From contig NZ_VSZO01000012.1 in NCBI RefSeq assembly GCF_008312935.1, positions 186,001 through 250,000 of the forward strand: a stretch of 64,000 bases of DNA. The letters run 5' to 3'. Positions within the stretch are counted from its first letter, which is position 1, and the number at the start of each line of letters is the position of its first letter. The stretch comes from Roseiconus lacunae (GTDB lineage Bacteria > Planctomycetota > Planctomycetia > Pirellulales > Pirellulaceae). The notes under the pieces were generated by a model. The model was not told where the DNA came from, made no database searches, and saw only the letters and a list, made by a program, of their open reading frames with translations. A program made the position numbers and the translations under genes. Below, one piece after another: positions 25,305-33,858 of this stretch.

Positions 25305-27976
25305 CGCTCCGTCCCCGTCAATTGCTGCGTTGATTCGGTATGGATCAGGTAACGCGCGTTGATCTGGTTGAACAACTCTGGCAGCTCTGCTGCGATCTCT
25401 TCGAGCAATCTCTGGAGGTTTTCCAGCCGACCGTCTTTGGCGAGTTCGGAGAGCTTAATCGGATCGGCGGTCGTGACCCGAAACTGTAGTCCCGACACGA
25501 GCCGAAGGATCGCATCCAATCCCGCCGGTCCTTCGACCGTCGGAAGCTTGTCCATCAACGAGGCGATTCGATCGAACTGAAACTGCAACGAACGAGGGTT
25601 GGTTTCGTCGGTGACCAATAAATCGATCACCGGTGCGAGCTGGACAAGGTTGATGTAGCGCGATCGGTAGGTCATCAAGCAATCAGAAACCTCTAGGGCG
25701 GCTTCACAAATTTGCTTGCCGTTCTCCGTCGGCGGACACAACATCGTCGTTACCAAATCACAGATACTTTCGGCGCGCTCGATCCGTCGCCCCAATTCAA
25801 TAAACTGCCAGACATGCGTGCGTACGACGCTTTCGCTGGTCAGCCCTGCGAGGGCGAGCAAGTCGACGATCAATCGCCCCGAACGATCGAGGGCTTCGTT
25901 GATGGTCAACCCCTGTGCGGTGCCCGCGTCGGCGCTCGGTTTCGCCGGCGGGGTTGAGGACTTCGCGGCGGCGTTTACCACTTCAAGATTTGCGTCACGA
26001 TCGCCCCTTCGTGACTCATCAAAATCGATCGTGTCATCGAAATCGATCGGCCGGTTCAGATCTCGCGCGGCGCGTTGGATGATCCGATACGCATCGATCG
26101 ACAATCGGTCACGGACCGAAGCCGCGTTGTGCAAGATGGCGTCCATCGATCGACAAAGCGAACGCGACTGAACCCGGTCTAGCACCGCCGCCGGTAAAAC
26201 TTGGTCGATCGCCGGAAGGTTGCTCGAAAACGGTTCGACGGCATAACTCGGTTCGATCTGCCCTGCCGAAGCGAGGGCGTAAATCAATCGTCGAACCTCA
26301 GGCAGTGTTTCCCAGTTATCTTCGCCGGAAACTCGATTGAGTGTCGTTCGCAATAATCGTGCGGCCGACTCGGCGCGTTCGGCATAGCGTCCGAGCCAAA
26401 ACAGATGTTCCGCGACACGGCTAGGCAAATCCGCGCCGCCGCGACGAATGGTGATCGTTGACTTTGTGTCTTTTAAGAGCGTCTTGTGTTGGTCGACGGA
26501 TTTATCACTGGTCACCCAGCAATCCAACGTCGTCCCGCCACTGGTCAACGAGCGAGCCAACTCCAGTTCGTCTTGCCCTGCCCTGGCAAGTCCCCCGGGG
26601 AGCACTTCGATTCCCTTGGGCGTATTCAACTGAAACGAACGCAACACGACCTTTTGTGATTCGATCGAATCTCCGGTCCACAACGGCGTGCGACTGAACC
26701 GCAATCGACGCTGCGCGATGTACCGTTCCGGATTTCGGTTCAGCTTCCCAAGGAACTCTTCTTTCGCCGCTCGATCAAGCTCGGACACGACGATCGGACG
26801 TTTCCCGGTAACGATGTAGGCTTCGCGAAACGCAAACTCTTCCAGGTTTTGTAGCACCGCCGCCAAGTCTTCGGCAGCGCCGCACCAGTACGTTTCCGCC
26901 GAAGCGAGGGACAACGGCTTCCCGAAAAAGAACTCGTTGGCCTTGCCCAGGTACGCCATCAACGCCGGGGTTTGGGCGAGCACACTGCCCACCGTGTTGA
27001 CCACCGAAACCGTCCGTCGGCGAATACATCGTAGCAGTCCGGTAGCGCCTTCGATCGACGCGGGATCAAGTTCTAACGGATCGCAGCGACGATCGCTGAT
27101 ATGACGCCACAACACTTGGATCGGCTTTAATCCGCCAAGCGTTTTCATGTGTAGCTCGCCATCGCGGACCGCTAGATCACTTCCCTGAACAAGCAGCAAA
27201 CCTAAATAGCGCGCCAGATAGGTATCTTCGAATTCTCGGTAGCTCCCACTCGGCGGAGTCAGCAGCGCAATCCTTGGATTGTCTTTTTTAGACGGAGCCA
27301 ATTGGCGAAGATGGTCGTTGAGCGATTCGAAGAACGATGCCAACCGCTGCGTATTGGTACGGCGGATCAGAGTCGGCGTTACCCGGCTGGTCACGATCCG
27401 GTTTTCCAGTAAGTACCCAAGCCCGCTCGGCGCTCGCGTGCGGTCACCAATCACCTTCCATTGGCCATCGGCGTCACGTGCCAAGTCGGTCGCCGAAACG
27501 TGTAACTTCTGCACGTTCGGCGACAATTCATGATACGCGCGATCGTAGGTAGGATCTGACCACAGCAGTTCGCCGGGAATGATCCGCTCACGAATCAATC
27601 GTTGGGGACCGAGCAGATCCCCGAGTACCGCTTCGAGCAGCATGGTGCGTTCGGCCAAGCCTTCTCGAAGCCGCTGCCACTCGGCCTGCTGAAACAAAAA
27701 CGGGATCACAGACAGACGCCATGGACGATTGGCATGTGGCTGTGCCGAGCCGGGTGCATGCTCGGCCGGCTGAAACGTCACCCCGTTGTCGTGGATGAAC
27801 TGATCGACCGATTGCGAACGGAGCTTCAGGATCGACGGACCAAGTTGCTCTAGCTCCGATGAAATCAAGCTCCAATGAGGACGAACCGCACCGGCGACAT
27901 CAACTCGTTCGTCGAAATCGTTGGTAAAGTTTGTCGAATGGTTCCACAGGGAACTCGATTGAAGCATGGTGTTCAA
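25301..27976 (-). CDS. Circularly permuted ATP-grasp fused to alpha-E domain
   Basis: An 891-residue fusion. Residues about 55-490 are the circularly permuted type 2 ATP-grasp module (old DUF404/DUF407), with GDRTRAPSGLGYLLENR, LTPPSGSYREFEDTYLAR, NTVGSVLAQTP and the late HKTLLKDTKSTITIRRGG-like strand. Residues from 518 are the alpha-E module (old DUF403), beginning LPSRVAEHLFWLGRYAERAE. In many bacteria these are two neighbouring genes; here they are one polypeptide. ATP-grasp enzymes form amide or ester bonds using acyl-phosphate intermediates, so a peptide ligase role is likely by family. The partner transglutaminase is coupled directly downstream. Confidence 0.88.
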   Translation of the reverse strand: MNTMLQSSSLWNHSTNFTNDFDERVDVAGAVRPHWSLISSELEQLGPSILKLRSQSVDQFIHDNGVTFQPAEHAPGSAQPHANRPWRLSVIPFLFQQAEWQRLREGLAERTMLLEAVLGDLLGPQRLIRERIIPGELLWSDPTYDRAYHELSPNVQKLHVSATDLARDADGQWKVIGDRTRAPSGLGYLLENRIVTSRVTPTLIRRTNTQRLASFFESLNDHLRQLAPSKKDNPRIALLTPPSGSYREFEDTYLARYLGLLLVQGSDLAVRDGELHMKTLGGLKPIQVLWRHISDRRCDPLELDPASIEGATGLLRCIRRRTVSVVNTVGSVLAQTPALMAYLGKANEFFFGKPLSLASAETYWCGAAEDLAAVLQNLEEFAFREAYIVTGKRPIVVSELDRAAKEEFLGKLNRNPERYIAQRRLRFSRTPLWTGDSIESQKVVLRSFQLNTPKGIEVLPGGLARAGQDELELARSLTSGGTTLDCWVTSDKSVDQHKTLLKDTKSTITIRRGGADLPSRVAEHLFWLGRYAERAESAARLLRTTLNRVSGEDNWETLPEVRRLIYALASAGQIEPSYAVEPFSSNLPAIDQVLPAAVLDRVQSRSLCRSMDAILHNAASVRDRLSIDAYRIIQRAARDLNRPIDFDDTIDFDESRRGDRDANLEVVNAAAKSSTPPAKPSADAGTAQGLTINEALDRSGRLIVDLLALAGLTSESVVRTHVWQFIELGRRIERAESICDLVTTMLCPPTENGKQICEAALEVSDCLMTYRSRYINLVQLAPVIDLLVTDETNPRSLQFQFDRIASLMDKLPTVEGPAGLDAILRLVSGLQFRVTTADPIKLSELAKDGRLENLQRLLEEIAAELPELFNQINARYLIHTESTQQLTGTER

Positions 27977-28117
27977 TGAAGGCGGATCCCGGCTGACGTC
28001 GCAAACGCCTGAAAGAGCATCGTGTGGCAGTGGTGCGGCACCGCCGTTGTAATTTAGTCGATCGCGGCATCCTTCCCTGTCACCATTTTGCCTTCCGGAT
28101 AAAGCAATCTCGAATCT

Positions 28118-29041
28118 TTATCGACGCTCAATCGACAAAACGCGTCGATGTCCGGCCAAATCCTTGACGAAACGGGTCTGACCGTACTCTTCGAACTGTT
28201 CGGCAATCTTAACGCAAGCGTCGGCAATCATCGGACTCAGTTCGATGATCAGCCGCCCGCCCGACTTCAGTCGGCCACGAGCCTGGTCGATCAACCGCTC
28301 GATCGTTTCGGTCCCTGCAGGCCCGGAAACCAACGCGGTCTTGGGTTCAAAGTCCCGAACCGTACGGTCCAACTCGGCAAATTCAGACTCACTGACATAA
28401 GGCGGATTGCTGAGAATCAGATCGAACTGCTGTGACGAATCGATGCTCTCAAGTAAGTCGCTCACGACAAAGTCGACCCGATCGGCAACTTCGTGTTGAT
28501 CGGCATTCCAGCGAGCGATCTCCAGAGCGGGCTCGCTGATGTCAACGGCGGATAATTTGGCTGATGGACAATGTACGGCAAACGAAACTGCGATCGCCCC
28601 ACTGCCGGTTCCAATGTCGGCGACCTGAAGCGGTGCGCCTCGATCGTCGCCGCTTGCCGCCTGTAGCGACTTGCCTTGCAGCAACTTCGCACAATCAAGT
28701 GCTTCGATCACCAAGTGCTCGGTTTCGGGTCGCGGGATCAGCGTGTGTTCGTTGACTCGAAATCGCAACGAATAAAATTCCTTGTACCCGACCAACAGGG
28801 CGACCGGGGTACCCTCACCACGTCGCCGGACGAGTTCACGGAACGCGGCGCGTTGCTCCGCATCGGGTTCCTGCTCGAACGCGGTATACAGCTCGATTCG
28901 GCTGCACTGCCGGGCGTGGGCGAGCAAGATTTCTGCATCCAGTCGCGGCGAATCGCTGCCGTGCTTGGAAAAGAAGTCCGTCGTCCACTGCAACAATCGC
29001 AGGACGGTCCACGTTTCGGCAGACGTTTGATTCTCAGACAT
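28118..29041 (-). CDS. prmC: Peptide chain release factor glutamine methyltransferase
   Basis: SAM-dependent enzyme that N5-methylates the Gln of the GGQ motif in release factors. The 307-residue protein has an N-terminal helical domain, the SAM loop VADIGTGSGAIAVSFA, and the catalytic NPPY in LILSNPPYVSE. The start codon overlaps the prfA stop by one base (TAATG), so it is coupled to its own substrate gene, the usual arrangement. The second NPPY-adjacent Glu/Ser residues look normal. Confidence 0.95.
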   Translation of the reverse strand: MSENQTSAETWTVLRLLQWTTDFFSKHGSDSPRLDAEILLAHARQCSRIELYTAFEQEPDAEQRAAFRELVRRRGEGTPVALLVGYKEFYSLRFRVNEHTLIPRPETEHLVIEALDCAKLLQGKSLQAASGDDRGAPLQVADIGTGSGAIAVSFAVHCPSAKLSAVDISEPALEIARWNADQHEVADRVDFVVSDLLESIDSSQQFDLILSNPPYVSESEFAELDRTVRDFEPKTALVSGPAGTETIERLIDQARGRLKSGGRLIIELSPMIADACVKIAEQFEEYGQTRFVKDLAGHRRVLSIERR

Positions 29042-30120
29042 TAATCGATCATGTCCCCACGCATTTGATCACGATCGTACTCGATCAAAGCCTCGGTCAC
29101 CGGAGCGAGGTCGCCAGCGATGATCTGGTCGAGCTTGTAAATCGTGAGATTGATTCGGTGATCGGTCAGGCGATTTTGGGGAAAGTTGTAGGTACGGATT
29201 CGCTGGCTACGGTCTCCCGAACCGATCAAGCCCTTGCGCTGCTCGGCCTGCTTGCTCGCTTCTTCTTCGCGTTTCTTTTCGTAGATCCGCGCTTTCAAAA
29301 CGCGCAGTGCCTTGGCCAAATTTTTGTGCTGGCTCTTTTCATCCTGGCACTGGACGACGATGCCGGTTTCATGGTGAGTCAATCGGATGGCCGATTCGGT
29401 TTTGTTGACGTGCTGCCCGCCCGGACCGCTGGCACCGAACTTGTCGACACGGTAATCGTCCGATTTCAGGTCAACCTCGACGTCTTCAGGCTCCGGCATG
29501 ACGGCAACGGTTGCGGCGCTGGTGTGAACACGACCCTGGGTTTCCGTCTCGGGAACCCGCTGGACGCGATGACCGCCTGACTCGTAAGCCAAATCACGGA
29601 AAACGTTTTCGCCTTCCAAATTCAATGTGATTTCCTTGAACCCGCCCATGTCGGAAACGCTGCTCTCGAGCACTTCGACCTTCCAACCGCGAATTTCTGC
29701 ATAGCGACGGTACATCTCGAATAAATCCCGCGCGAAAAGTGCGGCTTCTTCGCCGCCCGTCCCTGCGCGGACTTCCATGATGCAGCGGGTTCGGTGCGAA
29801 TCTTCACCGCCGACGGTCATCGACAGCAGATCCTCCCAAAGCACTTCGCGTTGCTGCCGCAGTTGGGACATTTCCGCTTCCGCCATCTCACGCTCATCGA
29901 CGTCTTCGGCGGCTTCGGCCATTTCCTTGCACTCGCCAATCTCGGTACTCATCCGCTTGAACTCGCGGTACTTTCCTGCGAGACGGGCCAGTCCGCCATG
30001 TTCGCGCGCGGTCGCGCTCATCCGCGCGCCATCACCGAGTACTTCGGGATCAGACATATCGCGTTCGAGTTGCTCGAAGCGTGCGAGTTTTTCTTCCAGC
30101 AGGTCGCGGATGCCGCTCAT
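29041..30120 (-). CDS. prfA: Peptide chain release factor 1
   Basis: Recognises UAA and UAG stop codons and triggers peptide release. The 359-residue protein has the RF1 anticodon tripeptide PxT as Pro190-Glu191-Thr192 in [11 protein letters not shown] (RF2 would have SPF), and GGQ at 234-236 in [12 protein letters not shown]. Gln236 is the methylation target of PrmC, encoded next. Length is normal. It lies downstream of rpmE, but a terminator separates the two. Confidence 0.96.
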   Translation of the reverse strand: MSGIRDLLEEKLARFEQLERDMSDPEVLGDGARMSATAREHGGLARLAGKYREFKRMSTEIGECKEMAEAAEDVDEREMAEAEMSQLRQQREVLWEDLLSMTVGGEDSHRTRCIMEVRAGTGGEEAALFARDLFEMYRRYAEIRGWKVEVLESSVSDMGGFKEITLNLEGENVFRDLAYESGGHRVQRVPETETQGRVHTSAATVAVMPEPEDVEVDLKSDDYRVDKFGASGPGGQHVNKTESAIRLTHHETGIVVQCQDEKSQHKNLAKALRVLKARIYEKKREEEASKQAEQRKGLIGSGDRSQRIRTYNFPQNRLTDHRINLTIYKLDQIIAGDLAPVTEALIEYDRDQMRGDMID

Positions 30121-30249
30121 GGGTCTCGGAGATTAAAGAGAAAGAAAGGAGAAGACGCCCATCGATCGGGGGCTTGGCCGACCGGTGCATCGTGTTGAGA
30201 CCTGCGTCATGAAAGCCTGAACGCGGATCGATCCGATGCTGACTGTAAA

Positions 30250-30293
30250 CAAAAACCGCATGATCCTGTACCGGTGCAAGGGACCATGCGGTT
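30250..30293 (-). terminator. Rho-independent terminator of rpmE
   Basis: On the minus strand the arms AACCGCATGGTCC and GGATCATGCGGTT form a 13-bp stem with one G-T pair, followed by TTTTTG (read from 30293 down to 30250). It lies about 60 bp after the rpmE stop and before prfA, so prfA probably has its own promoter or depends on read-through. Confidence 0.85.
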
Positions 30294-30352
30294 ACGTCTG
30301 CCTTGTCGTGAACTCCCGACCAAGGGGAATTCACGCGGCCAAAATGGCGTCG

Positions 30353-30595
30353 CTATTTCTTCTTCTTGCCTTTCTTCTGCAAACTTCCGTAGGAACCCGC
30401 AGCAAACTTCTTCTGGAACTTGTCAATTCGTCCCGCGGTGTCCACAAATTTCAGCTTACCGGTGTAAAACGGGTGGCAAGCGTTGCAAATATCGACCTTC
30501 ATCTCGCTAGGACGAACCGAACGGGTTTCGAAGGAATTTCCGCAACCGCAGACGACGGTAGTTTTTTCGTACTTAGGGTGAATGCCTTCTTTCAT
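30353..30595 (-). CDS. rpmE: 50S ribosomal protein L31
   Basis: An 80-residue L31 starting [16 protein letters not shown]. Cysteines are kept (CGCG near residue 16-18 and [12 protein letters not shown]), so this is the zinc-binding type rather than the zinc-independent paralogue. The C-terminus is a very basic tail (KKGKKKK). The ATG at 30595 matches family starts; the frame continues five codons further without conservation. Order L31-RF1-PrmC is widespread in bacteria. Confidence 0.95.
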   Translation of the reverse strand: MKEGIHPKYEKTTVVCGCGNSFETRSVRPSEMKVDICNACHPFYTGKLKFVDTAGRIDKFQKKFAAGSYGSLQKKGKKKK

Positions 30596-31278
30596 GGCAC
30601 TAATTCTCACATGTCATTCTATGGAGGGGGTGGCCTGGCGAATGTACAGGACCACGAAGCCCCAAAGGATAGGCAAACGACTACCGAATCGGCAAGTGCC
30701 ATTCAGCTTTTTGACGCAAACATCGTTCCAGCCAGCGGTGTTCCCCGCAAGCACCGCTGCCTTCCGCCACCAGCGAGCATGCAGCAAGCTAAATAGCTGC
30801 GGTCCCGGCAAGCTTATCAGAACGGCCACTGAAGTGGGGGAAAGGCCTGTGCTCTCGCCCGGACCGGATTGATTCCCAAGACCAGCCGAACGACATTCGC
30901 CAAGGCTGAGCAGCAACAGGCAGAACTCGTGACCGCCGACTGAAGACTCGCTCCCGTATCCCAAATTGGATCAAAGCGTTCGCTTGATCGGAAGCGAATG
31001 AGTCACGGCATCGGACTTCAGGAACAAAATCGGGTGCACCGCGTACACGCTTGAGCAAAATCCCGTCCTGCCTGAGCAAAATCCTATACACCTGCGCGAA
31101 ACCACTGCGTGGCTGGCGAAGAAGCCAACCGGATCGAAACTCAGCCGAGTTCACAACGGCCGAACGGCCTGTCAACCTCGCGAAGCAAGATTAACAGGCC
31201 GTCGCCCGACCAGTCTGCACTAGTAATCTTTTGATGTCGTCAAAACACGATCCAATTGATCCGTGATCGCGGGTCGAA
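30596..31278. other. 680-bp intergenic region, no accepted gene
   Basis: Lies between rpmE and the fasciclin gene. Two minus-strand frames (30614-30964 and 30789-31175) overlap, lack domains and are not accepted. The sequence TGAGCAAAATCC occurs twice 20 bp apart (around 31053 and 31073). The part next to 30596 should carry the rpmE promoter. A hairpin at 31164-31202 is listed separately. Confidence 0.45.
31164..31202 (-). terminator. Possible terminator hairpin after the fasciclin gene
   Basis: ACGGCCTGTCAA and TTAACAGGCCGT form a 12-bp stem with one mismatch pair around a loop of about 15 bases. It is about 77 bp beyond the fasciclin stop. No T-run follows, so the role is uncertain. Confidence 0.35.
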
Positions 31279-31770
31279 CTACTCCTTCGGCAACAAGACC
31301 TTGTTGATGACATGGATCACGCCGTTGGATGACTCAATGTCTGCCTTGGTGACTTTGGCGTTGTTGATCATGACCGCGTCGCCTTTGGTCGAGATACTGA
31401 CCGTCGACCCCTGAGCGGTCTTCGCGTCCTCCAACTTCACCACTTGGCTGCTCATCACTTTGCCCGGGACGACGTGATACTTCAGGATGCTGACAAGCTT
31501 TTCCTTGTTCTCTGGCTTCAGCAATGTTTCGACGGTTCCATCGGGCAGTGCTTCGAAAGCCTTGTCGGTCGGCGCAAAGACAGTGAATGGACCTTCGCTC
31601 GACAACAGCTCGGCGAGCCCGCCTGCCTTGACCGCGGCAACCAAGGTATTGAACTTCTTCGCTTCGACAGCGTTCTCGACGATGGTCTTGTCTGCGGTTC
31701 CCGCAAAGGCTTGAACGGCCACGGTGCCAGCCAATACAAACGCCACTGCCATGCTCATGATCTTACGCAT
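31279..31770 (-). CDS. Secreted fasciclin (FAS1) domain protein
   Basis: A 163-residue protein with a signal peptide ([20 protein letters not shown], cleavage after AFA) and one FAS1 domain covering the rest. The two conserved FAS1 boxes are seen: [17 protein letters not shown] and the C-terminal [12 protein letters not shown], with the central [11 protein letters not shown]1 domains mediate adhesion or matrix contacts. The ATG at 31770 is chosen because GGAGAG precedes it by about 6 bases and it gives the signal peptide; the frame remains open to 31983 without conservation. Confidence 0.9.
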   Translation of the reverse strand: MRKIMSMAVAFVLAGTVAVQAFAGTADKTIVENAVEAKKFNTLVAAVKAGGLAELLSSEGPFTVFAPTDKAFEALPDGTVETLLKPENKEKLVSILKYHVVPGKVMSSQVVKLEDAKTAQGSTVSISTKGDAVMINNAKVTKADIESSNGVIHVINKVLLPKE

Positions 31771-32612
31771 TCGTTCTCTCCACGTTTCGATTTGGAAGAT
31801 GGTCTGCGAAAGTTTCGCAAGGCAACGTGCTTGCGATGGAGGGATGATGAAACCTTCGCGGCGACCCGATCTTCGCTTGGGGTGCGATCGAACTGTGCGA
31901 CCACGGCAAGTGAAAAACGGTCGCCGAAAGAGATTTTTTTTGAACGCTTGACCGACAGATATAAAGACGATTCGTTCGCTCACTTCTTACTGACTTAGGC
32001 TTGGTAAAAAAGTTCTCCGGCGCGGTGTTAACGCAACGTTCTGCGAGCGGTTACACGAATTTGTTGCCACAACGCGTCGGACGTTCTCCGTGCAAATGAC
32101 CAGGCATTGTTCTCCGCATCTGCTTCTTTTCCGAGCAGCCAACAAGCCGCAGTCGGCGCCCTGGCCATTGATCATGACGCCGTCAAACACGGTGAATTCA
32201 CGTTTCCGCGAATACCAGTGTTAACGCGATGCGGTTTGGTTGCTCGCTCAGCTACCAAACTGGTTTCATATGAACTGCGATGACAACACCGCCCAGGGTC
32301 GCAGAGACGTCAAAAAATTGAACAACTTTTTCGAACCAGTAGCCGCGAAGATTCTGGTCAGAGAAAAAAGATTGACGACGCGTGAATCCGCTTAGAAAAC
32401 GGGATACCGCGACACCAGAACGCACGTACTGACCGGCGAACGGCTTTCGCAATGTCACCCTGTCATGCGATGTTCATCACTATCTAAAAATCGGGCTTGA
32501 CCAATTAGCCGATCGATGTGCGTGATGCCCCAACAACGTGCCGGGTTTGGTGGCGCAGGAATGGAAGGCAAGCCGGTGTAGAAGCGACTTCGCGGGGCGT
32601 CGAACCAACAAA
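31771..32612. other. 840-bp intergenic region, no accepted gene
   Basis: Upstream of the fasciclin gene and downstream of the epimerase gene, both minus strand. The first 200 bp should carry the fasciclin promoter; an AT-rich stretch (TTTATATCTG on the minus strand near 31955) is a possible -10 region. A 68-codon frame (32252-32458) contains no recognisable domain. The region is longer than most gaps here and remains unexplained. Confidence 0.4.
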
Positions 32613-33623
32613 TCAAAGCTGCCCCGACTGACGCATTTCTTCGGCTACCGAATCGATGATGTCGTCAAGGTTTTTTGATGCAATGAAACCGATCGTTTCT
32701 TTGATTCGAGTCAGATCGGGCACACGGCGACGAATATCTTCGAACGATTCGTCATACGCATCGGCGTATGACTGATACTTGATGTCGACCTTTGGATTCA
32801 CACGTTCGATCACACGCTTGGCCAAATCAAGAATGGAGATTGGCGAATCACTGCCGATGTTGTAAACCCGCCCGTGCGCACCGGATTTTTCGACCAAACT
32901 GACGACGGCATGGACGACGTCATCGACATGGGCAAAACACCGGATCTGTTTACCGTCGTCGTGAACGACCAACGATTCGCCTCGCAGGGCTGCGGCGACG
33001 AATCGTGGCAAGACCATACCGTAGGCACCAGTTTGACGAGGCCCGACGACATTGAAGAAGCGACCTACGACGACAGGTAGTTGGCGTTCCTTATGAAACG
33101 CGAGGGCTAAGAACTCGTCGATCGCCTTGCTGACCCCGTAACTCCAACGCGGCTTCGTTGTCGCACCAAACACCAAGTCGTCTTCTTCACACCACGTGTC
33201 CTTAGGATTCTTTCCATACACTTCGCTAGTGCTGGCGATAAAGCACGGGACAAGTTTTCCGCGTCGGGCGCGTTCGCCGAGACGGTCGAGAATCAATTGT
33301 GTCGGATAAACGTTGCGCTCGATCGTTTGGATGGGCTGCTTCGCGATCAATGCGACGCCAACCGCGGCGGCTAAGTGATAAACACAATCGGCACGCCCGA
33401 CGACCTCCGCGACCAAACGGTCGTCCTCCACACCGCCATCGATAAACTCTAGCCGCGGGTGGCCGAGAATTGCTTCGAGATTGGCCCGATTGCCGGTCGA
33501 AAGGTCGTCAACGATCAGAACGTGGTCGCCGCGGTCAAGCAATTTCTGCGCAAGGTGCGACCCGATGAACCCGGCTCCACCGGTGATCAGCTGTGTTTTT
33601 CCCGTGGGAGCGATTTCGTTCAC
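32613..33623 (-). CDS. NAD-dependent sugar-nucleotide epimerase/dehydratase (extended SDR)
   Basis: A 336-residue extended short-chain dehydrogenase. The NAD loop is TGGAGFIGSHLA, the cofactor-end acidic residues are VDDLSTGN, and the catalytic Ser/Tyr/Lys set is STSEVYG and YGVSKAIDEF. The long C-terminal part (FFNVVGPRQTGAYGMVLPR, CFAHVDDVV, YNIGSD) resembles UDP-glucose 4-epimerases and UDP-glucuronate decarboxylases. The exact substrate cannot be decided by reading. It is likely to serve surface polysaccharide synthesis. Confidence 0.8.
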   Translation of the reverse strand: MNEIAPTGKTQLITGGAGFIGSHLAQKLLDRGDHVLIVDDLSTGNRANLEAILGHPRLEFIDGGVEDDRLVAEVVGRADCVYHLAAAVGVALIAKQPIQTIERNVYPTQLILDRLGERARRGKLVPCFIASTSEVYGKNPKDTWCEEDDLVFGATTKPRWSYGVSKAIDEFLALAFHKERQLPVVVGRFFNVVGPRQTGAYGMVLPRFVAAALRGESLVVHDDGKQIRCFAHVDDVVHAVVSLVEKSGAHGRVYNIGSDSPISILDLAKRVIERVNPKVDIKYQSYADAYDESFEDIRRRVPDLTRIKETIGFIASKNLDDIIDSVAEEMRQSGQL

Positions 33624-33858
33624 TTCTTCAGATGCCGTTCAAGAGTTCGGACAGTGGGCAGTTCAGGCGAATGGGGGCCCAAATCGAACCTCCGAGCAAC
33701 CCAAAGCACAGTTGTACGCGTCGACTAAGCCGGATGGTTCACCGGTATCGATGGAAACTTTCCACCGCTAAATTGGATTAATCTTCCCCCATCGCCGTCA
33801 TCGGCTCAATAATTCCGCCGTCGACCAACGCCCTTCCCTCCGATAACGATTGATTGCC

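Noticed and set aside
30614-31175. Two overlapping minus-strand frames upstream of rpmE
   Set aside because: They overlap in different frames, have Arg/Ser/Gly-rich text and no ribosome-binding site.
32252-32458. 68-codon minus-strand frame in the gap upstream of the fasciclin gene
   Set aside because: No start signal, no domain; considered as a transposase remnant but no catalytic residues or terminal repeats are visible.
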